Below, piece after piece: positions 6,111-9,461 of a stretch of DNA of 9,461 bases (the stretch's first letter is position 1; the number at the start of each line of letters is the position of its first letter). This stretch comes from UMGS1781 sp964389545. Lineage in GTDB: Bacteria; Bacillota; Clostridia; TANB77; CAG-508. Made by a program: the position numbers and the translations under genes. The stretch lies in the NCBI GenBank assembly GCA_964389545.1, contig CAYMDN010000043.1, forward strand, positions 1 to 9,461, written 5' to 3'. The notes under the pieces are model-generated. The model had not been told where the DNA came from, made no database searches, and saw only the letters and a list, made by a program, of their open reading frames with translations.

Positions 6111-7697
6111 ATGATAAATTCAATAGGTGTAACAGTAAGATTTGGAAAAAGAGTATTATTTGAAGATGTAAACATTAAGTTTACAAAAGGAAATTGCTAT
6201 GGACTTATAGGAGCAAATGGTGCAGGCAAATCAACATTTTTAAAGGTTTTATCAGGAGAATTAGAACCAAGTAAAGGTGAAATAGCTATAGATAAAGGAG
6301 CTAGATTATCAGTTTTAAAGCAAGACCACTTTGCTTACGAAGAGTTTTCTGTAATTGATACTGTTATAATAGGAAATAAAGAATTATACGACATTATGAA
6401 AGAAAAAGAAGCGTTATATGCAAAACCAGATTTCAATGAAGAAGATGGTTTAAAAGCAGCAAAATTAGAAGAAAGATTTGGAAATTTAGATGGATGGAAT
6501 GCGGAATCTGATGCTGCAATTCTTCTTAACAACTTAGGAATTCCTGCAGTTAATCATTACAAACTAATGAGTGAGTTAGAAGCAAAGGATAAAGTTAAGG
6601 TATTGCTAGCACAAAGCTTATTTGGAAACCCAGATGTATTATTACTAGATGAGCCTACAAATGATTTAGATATAAAAAGTATAGAATGGTTACAAGAATT
6701 TTTAATTAATTTTGAAAATACAGTAATTGTGGTATCTCACGATAGATATTTTTTAAATAAAGTATGTACACATATTGCAGATGTAGATTTTGGAAAAATT
6801 AAGATATATCCTGGAAACTATGATTTTTGGTATGAATCAAGTCAGTTAGCATTAAAACAAGCTAAAGAGCAAAACAAGAAAAAAGAAGAGAAAATAAAAG
6901 AACTACAAGAGTTTATTGCGAGATTTAGTGCAAATGCCTCAAAATCAAAACAAGCAACATCAAGAAAAAAATCATTAGAGAAAATCGAATTAGAAGAAAT
7001 TAAAGCATCTAATAGAAAATATCCATATATAGATTTCAAACCAGACAGAGAACCTGGAAAAGAAATATTAAGGGTGAACAACATATCAAAAACAATAAAT
7101 GGAGAGAAAATATTGGACGATATTTCGTTTAATATAAGGACAGATAATAAAGTAGCTATTGTATCAGATAATGAGCTTAGAACCACCTTATTGTTCCAAA
7201 TAATAGCCGGTGAAGTTGAACCAGATGAAGGAACGATAGAATGGGGACAAACAATAACTTATGATTATTTCCCAAAGGATAATGGATATATGTTTGAAGA
7301 ATCAAAATCAATAGTAGACTGGCTAAGACAATATTCGAAAGACCCAGATGAAACATACGTTAGAGGATTCTTAGGAAGAATGTTATTCTCAGGTGATGAA
7401 GCACTAAAAAATGTTAATGTTTTATCAGGAGGAGAAAAAGTAAGATGTGTCTTATCTAAGCTAATGTTATCAGGAGCAAATTTACTTATATTTGATGAAC
7501 CAACAAACCATTTAGATATGGAAGCGATAACAGCATTAAATGAAGGATTAAAGAAGTTTAAAGGAAATCTAATATTTACATCACATGACCATCAACTAAT
7601 GCAAACGGTTGCAGATAGAATAATAGAATTAGGACCAAAAAAGAAATTTGATAAAGATATAACTTACGATGAATATTTAGAGAAAAATAATGTATAA
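6111..7697 (+). CDS. ybiT: ABC-F family ATPase, YbiT-like
   Basis: ABC-F proteins are cytosolic tandem ATPases without membrane domains that act on the ribosome. The 528 residues carry two ATPase domains joined by a charged linker (about 243-310). That linker includes RFSANASKSKQATSRKKSLE (271-290), which closely matches my memory of Escherichia coli YbiT, as does the length. Domain 1 has Walker A GANGAGKST (34-42), Walker B LLLDEPTNDLD (177-187) and H210, but its signature is MSELEAKDK (153-161) rather than LSGGE. Domain 2 has an intact LSGGEK (438-443), Walker B LLIFDEPTNHLD (458-469) and H492. At the Walker A position, however, it reads VSDNELRTTLL (351-361), lacking the GxxGxGK glycines and lysine. 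Frame and flanks are intact, so this is not a frameshift. GGAG at 6101-6104 sets the start. It is co-transcribed with corA. Self-protection or translation-factor roles are both possible for the family. Confidence 0.92.
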   Translation: MINSIGVTVRFGKRVLFEDVNIKFTKGNCYGLIGANGAGKSTFLKVLSGELEPSKGEIAIDKGARLSVLKQDHFAYEEFSVIDTVIIGNKELYDIMKEKEALYAKPDFNEEDGLKAAKLEERFGNLDGWNAESDAAILLNNLGIPAVNHYKLMSELEAKDKVKVLLAQSLFGNPDVLLLDEPTNDLDIKSIEWLQEFLINFENTVIVVSHDRYFLNKVCTHIADVDFGKIKIYPGNYDFWYESSQLALKQAKEQNKKKEEKIKELQEFIARFSANASKSKQATSRKKSLEKIELEEIKASNRKYPYIDFKPDREPGKEILRVNNISKTINGEKILDDISFNIRTDNKVAIVSDNELRTTLLFQIIAGEVEPDEGTIEWGQTITYDYFPKDNGYMFEESKSIVDWLRQYSKDPDETYVRGFLGRMLFSGDEALKNVNVLSGGEKVRCVLSKLMLSGANLLIFDEPTNHLDMEAITALNEGLKKFKGNLIFTSHDHQLMQTVADRIIELGPKKKFDKDITYDEYLEKNNV

Positions 7698-7703
7698 AAA
7701 TGC

Positions 7704-7736
7704 CGGCGGCGTTGCACTAGTAGTGCTACGCCGCCG
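7704..7736 (-). terminator. GC-rich hairpin terminator between the converging ABC-F and small gene A
   Basis: CGGCGGCGT (7704-7712) pairs with ACGCCGCCG (7728-7736). A T-T mismatch follows, then GCAC (7714-7717) with GTGC (7723-7726) and loop TAGTA. Read on the minus strand it is followed by GGCATTTTTATA, a proper U-tract, so it terminates small gene A. On the plus strand the following bases are only ATCTTTGT, so it would be a weaker terminator for the ABC-F gene, whose stop codon is six bases away and which has no other terminator. Confidence 0.8.
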
Positions 7737-7772
7737 ATCTTTGTCCTCAATCAGGGTTCTTGCTTGGACGCA

Positions 7773-8045
7773 TCAGTCGTGCGCGGTCATGATGCCACCG
7801 CCAACGATAGGGATGGCACTGAACAACGGCTCGGGCACAAACTGGGGATCGACCTCGTGGAGCTTACCGCAGACAGGGCACTGGGCGTACACCACATACT
7901 TTTTGGTGCTGGTCCCGTCATCGGGAAGACACTTCCGCTGCAGATCCTGGGGCAGCGCGATCTCATAAGAGATATCGCACTCCTTGCACCCCTCGATCAG
8001 GGGCCAGCAGGAACGATTGTGAACTTTAACGATTCTCATAGACAT
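7773..8045 (-). CDS. Small cysteine-pair (zinc-ribbon-like) protein, paralogue A
   Basis: This unrecognised 90-residue protein is a diverged paralogue of the product of 8236-8523. Shared positions include MRI-x-K at the start, WPL (14-16), LPxDxQR (31-37), a YxxxxCPxC block and EV/EI soon after, with VP and a terminal His. Cysteine pairs C20-x2-C23 and C56-PV-C59 would suit one zinc-ribbon site. There is no signal peptide or membrane segment, so it is probably cytosolic. The start at 8045 is chosen because GGAGG (8053-8057, read on minus) lies seven bases upstream and because the paralogue begins at the same place; an ATG two codons later (8039) is possible. The frame stays open to 8138, but that extension crosses the leader and promoter. 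Codon use is GC-rich, unlike its neighbours. The plus-strand frames over it are shadows. Confidence 0.8.
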   Translation of the reverse strand: MSMRIVKVHNRSCWPLIEGCKECDISYEIALPQDLQRKCLPDDGTSTKKYVVYAQCPVCGKLHEVDPQFVPEPLFSAIPIVGGGIMTAHD

Positions 8046-8072
8046 GGAGAATCCTCCTTGCCTCACGGGCAA
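8046..8072 (-). promoter_or_regulatory. Leader hairpins around the ribosome binding site of gene A
   Basis: Read on the minus strand, TTGCC and GGCAA (8058-8072) form a five-base stem with loop CGTGA, ending directly at the GGAGG. Alternatively GGAG can pair with the CTCC immediately before the ATG (8046-8057, loop GATT), hiding the ribosome binding site. The pairings are visible; a regulatory role is a guess. Confidence 0.35.
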
Positions 8073-8099
8073 TGAAATATATGCTTGGCTAAATGCCTT

Positions 8100-8138
8100 A
8101 CACAAATATATTGTACCACACTTTACATAAAATAGCAA
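8100..8138 (-). promoter_or_regulatory. Promoter of small gene A (repeat copy 1)
   Basis: On the minus strand a -35 box TTGCTA (8133-8138) and a -10 box TACAAT (8110-8115) are separated by 17 bases. The whole 39-base segment matches 8580-8618 at 35 of 39 positions. Unlike the gene it drives, it is AT-rich. It directly follows the terminator of the upstream paralogue, so the two genes are separate transcription units. Confidence 0.8.
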
Positions 8139-8140
8139 AT

Positions 8141-8178
8141 AAAAAAGGCTGGGTGACTTGCATTGTGCATAGTCACCC
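8141..8178 (-). terminator. Intrinsic terminator of small gene B
   Basis: Read on the minus strand, GGGTGACT pairs with AGTCACCC (8171-8178 with 8151-8158). An inner TGCA/TGCA helix (8166-8169 with 8159-8162) has loop CAA and one unpaired A. The hairpin is followed by AGCC and six T (8141-8146). The layout of a perfect outer stem, a one-base irregularity and a four-base inner stem resembles the terminator of gene A. Confidence 0.88.
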
Positions 8179-8235
8179 TTCCTTCATGTGAAGATTGTTC
8201 AATTTGGCCTATACTTTGCCCACCTGACGTAGGTA

Positions 8236-8523
8236 TTACTCGTGATGAACGTAGGGAACACAGGCCGGATCCAACGGAACCTTAGCGGCGATAGCGGGGG
8301 GGACCCGATCCTTGGAGATCTCGTAGCGGGTCTCGCAGCACGGACATTTCACCGTGAAGTAGGTCCGATTCAGCTTCGGAATCGGAATCCGGTCGATCGT
8401 CTGATAGGTGTATTCGTCCACCCTCTGCATGTCGGTCGGCAGACTCACCTCGATGTCGCATGCGTCTGTCGGACAATACATTCTGAGGGGCCAGTCGTGG
8501 TCAGCAATCTTCGTGATTCGCAT
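8236..8523 (-). CDS. Small cysteine-pair (zinc-ribbon-like) protein, paralogue B
   Basis: This unrecognised 95-residue protein starts MRITKI and continues with WPL (11-13), LPTDMQR (28-34), YFTVKCPCC (55-63), YEI (67-69) and VP (74-75), ending in HHE. Cysteines C17-x4-C22 and C60-x2-C63 (with C62 between) suggest a zinc site like that of paralogue A, but the first pair has four residues between the cysteines instead of two. There is no signal or membrane segment. AGGAGG (8532-8537, minus) lies eight bases upstream of the ATG at 8523. The frame is open further upstream to 8649, but that part translates the promoter. Coding sequence is strongly GC-rich. A plus-strand open frame over 8242-8565 is judged a shadow because it lacks a ribosome binding site and has no homologue in the other copy. 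Confidence 0.8.
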   Translation of the reverse strand: MRITKIADHDWPLRMYCPTDACDIEVSLPTDMQRVDEYTYQTIDRIPIPKLNRTYFTVKCPCCETRYEISKDRVPPAIAAKVPLDPACVPYVHHE

Positions 8524-8531
8524 GAGCAAAT

Positions 8532-8577
8532 CCTCCTCCCATATTGGGTAATAAATTTTTGGTAGACGCAAAACGTC
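8532..8577 (-). promoter_or_regulatory. Leader hairpins and ribosome binding site of gene B
   Basis: On the minus strand, GACG/CGTC (8574-8577 with 8565-8568, loop TTTTG) and CCC/GGG (8546-8548 with 8538-8540, loop AATAT) precede AGGAGG (8532-8537). Gene A has two hairpins with five-base loops in the corresponding places (8087-8097 and 8058-8072), with different stem sequences. The stems are short, so this is only suggestive of a conserved leader fold. Confidence 0.3.
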
Positions 8578-8579
8578 GT

Positions 8580-8618
8580 ACACAAATATATTATAGCACA
8601 ATTTACATAAAATAACAA
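8580..8618 (-). promoter_or_regulatory. Promoter of small gene B (repeat copy 2)
   Basis: On the minus strand a -35 box TTGTTA (8613-8618) and a perfect -10 box TATAAT (8590-8595) are separated by 17 bases. It differs from copy 1 at only four of 39 positions (8593, 8596, 8601 and 8615) and lies exactly 480 bases from it. It is divergent from the ylxM promoter, with 18 bases between the two -35 boxes. Confidence 0.85.
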
Positions 8619-8626
8619 CAAATTTG
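8619..8626. promoter_or_regulatory. Palindrome between divergent promoters
   Basis: CAAATTTG is a perfect eight-base palindrome lying between the back-to-back -35 boxes of small gene B and ylxM. It could be an operator, but so short an AT-rich palindrome may be chance in this genome, and promoter copy 1 has no equivalent. Confidence 0.2.
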
Positions 8627-8636
8627 CTAAAAACCC

Positions 8637-8665
8637 TTGACAAAAGCAAAAAAATGATGTAAAGT
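8637..8665 (+). promoter_or_regulatory. Sigma-A-type promoter of ylxM-ffh
   Basis: A perfect -35 box TTGACA (8637-8642) and a -10 box TAAAGT (8660-8665) are separated by 17 bases. The leader to the ylxM ATG is about 30 bases. This promoter belongs to the AT-rich host sequence at the right edge of the island. Confidence 0.7.
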
Positions 8666-8702
8666 ATATTAGCATTACAAAATTAAAAAGGGTGTAGTAG
8701 TT

Positions 8703-9050
8703 ATGGATAGGAAAGTGGAAATAAGTTTACTTTGCCAAATATATGGCAAACTCTTAACTGAAAAACAACTAAATATATTAGATAACTATTATAACCTAGA
8801 CTTGTCTCTTTCAGAAATCGCTGAAAATGAAAAAATCACTAGACAAGCAGTTAGAGATATTATGAAAAAGGGGGAAAATAAACTTTTCGAATTTGAAGAG
8901 AAGTTAGGAATTATGAAAAAGACACAAAGACAAGAAGAAAAAATAGCTGACATATTATCAGAACTTACAAAAATTCAAACAAAGTTTACAGATGAACAAA
9001 TAGCTGAAATATTAGAACACATCAAAGAAGAGCTAAATTGCGTAGTGTAA
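8703..9050 (+). CDS. ylxM: YlxM/p13-like putative HTH protein of the SRP operon (UPF0122)
   Basis: The 115-residue protein has the family hallmark of a sigma-70 region 4-like helix-turn-helix. LTEKQLNILDNYYNLDLSLS (about 18-37) is followed by EIAENEKITRQAVRDIMKKG (about 38-57) and a long amphipathic, probably coiled helix to the C-terminus. YlxM proteins are encoded next to ffh in Firmicutes and are reported to modulate the signal recognition particle, although the fold suggests nucleic acid binding. The ribosome binding site AAGGGTG at 8688-8694 is weak. Only 41 bases separate it from ffh, with no terminator, so both are expected on one mRNA. Confidence 0.93.
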   Translation: MDRKVEISLLCQIYGKLLTEKQLNILDNYYNLDLSLSEIAENEKITRQAVRDIMKKGENKLFEFEEKLGIMKKTQRQEEKIADILSELTKIQTKFTDEQIAEILEHIKEELNCVV

Positions 9051-9091
9051 AAAGACAAGAAGAGAAACCACAATAAAAAGGAGGAAATGAT

Positions 9092-9461
9092 ATGGCCTTT
9101 GAAGGATTATCATCAAGATTACAAAGTATAACAAGAAAACTTAGTGGTAAAGCAAGAATTACTGAAGGTGACTTAAAAGAAGTATTAAGAGAAGTAAAAT
9201 TAGCTTTATTAGAAGCCGATGTTAACTTTAAAATTGTAAAAGAATTCATATCAGAGGTAGAAACAAAAGCATTAGGTCAAGATGTATTAAAATCATTAAC
9301 TCCAGGTCAACAAGTTATAAAAATAGTAAGGGATGAAATGACTAAACTTTTAGGAGGAGTTACAAGCAAGATAAACTTTACTCCAAATCCACCTACTATA
9401 ATAATGCTAGTAGGACTTCAAGGATCAGGAAAGACAACTACTTGCGTAAAGATTGCAAATC
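9092..9461 (+). CDS. ffh: Signal recognition particle GTPase Ffh (5' part, cut by window end)
   Basis: Ffh with 4.5S RNA forms the signal recognition particle that brings nascent membrane proteins to the FtsY receptor. About 123 codons are visible. They cover the whole N domain (about residues 1-100, with the conserved ALLEADVNFKIV at 38-49) and the start of the G domain with P-loop GLQGSGKTTT (108-117). The C-terminal M domain lies outside the window. The start is supported by GGAGG at 9080-9084, seven bases upstream, and by the family-typical MAFEGLSSRL beginning. No frame defect is seen. Confidence 0.98.
   Translation, partial: MAFEGLSSRLQSITRKLSGKARITEGDLKEVLREVKLALLEADVNFKIVKEFISEVETKALGQDVLKSLTPGQQVIKIVRDEMTKLLGGVTSKINFTPNPPTIIMLVGLQGSGKTTTCVKIAN

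Larger units (their letters stand above)
7698..8579. other. GC-rich accessory island with two tandem paralogous genes
   Basis: Base composition changes abruptly from the AT-rich host to GC-rich DNA just after the ABC-F stop codon, and back again upstream of the second small gene. As a counted example, the 60 bases 8281-8340 contain 39 G or C, against 20 in 7561-7620. The island holds two minus-strand genes, each with its own terminator and an AT-rich promoter. No transposase, integrase, terminal inverted repeat or target duplication is visible. Foreign origin is inferred from composition; a chimeric assembly cannot be excluded from sequence alone. Confidence 0.75.

Noticed and set aside
7764..8075. 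Plus-strand open frame of 103 codons across small gene A, plus an overlapping frame at 7690-7968
   Set aside because: No ribosome binding site. The GC-rich composition lengthens chance open frames, and the minus-strand reading has promoter, GGAGG, paralogue and terminator support.
8242..8565. Plus-strand open frame of 107 codons across small gene B
   Set aside because: It mirrors the minus-strand gene, runs into that gene's leader, has no ribosome binding site and shows no similarity to the plus frames of copy A.
7698..8660. Insertion sequence or integrated element with terminal repeats
   Set aside because: I looked for inverted ends and a target duplication at both island edges and found none. 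The only repeat is the promoter pair, and there is no transposase or integrase.

Overview
The window comes from a low-GC Gram-positive bacterium, most likely an uncultured member of the class Clostridia. This is inferred from AT-rich coding throughout, GGAGG ribosome binding sites, short U-tract terminators, a Firmicutes-type L10 leader, a DapL-type lysine pathway and the ylxM-ffh pair. No rRNA, tRNA, CRISPR array or insertion sequence is visible.

Left part (1-2345): the ribosomal stalk operon rplK-rplA-rplJ-rplL (L11, L1, L10, L7/L12). Two regulatory RNAs can be read from base pairing. One is a candidate L1-binding hairpin just before the rplA ribosome binding site. The other is a well-formed L10 leader with an attenuator in front of rplJ. 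The operon closes with a strong terminator right after rplL, and rpoB does not follow.

Middle part (2346-7697): three independently promoted units, all on the plus strand. They are (i) a secreted, membrane- or wall-anchored protein with bacterial Ig-like domains, (ii) dapL, LL-diaminopimelate aminotransferase for lysine and peptidoglycan synthesis, and (iii) a two-gene unit of a CorA-type metal-ion channel and a YbiT-like ABC-F ATPase. The ABC-F protein has lost recognisable Walker A residues in its second ATPase domain.

Accessory island (about 7700-8620): an abrupt switch to GC-rich DNA. Two tandem minus-strand genes encode small paralogous proteins with paired cysteines (zinc-ribbon-like). 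Each has its own sigma-A-type promoter, leader, AGGAGG site and intrinsic terminator. The two promoters are near-identical 39-base repeats exactly 480 bases apart, although the proteins have diverged widely. This pair is the least explained and most interesting part of the window; I do not recognise the family.

Right part (8637-9461): a divergent promoter drives ylxM and ffh, the signal recognition particle genes. ffh is cut off by the window end just after its P-loop.
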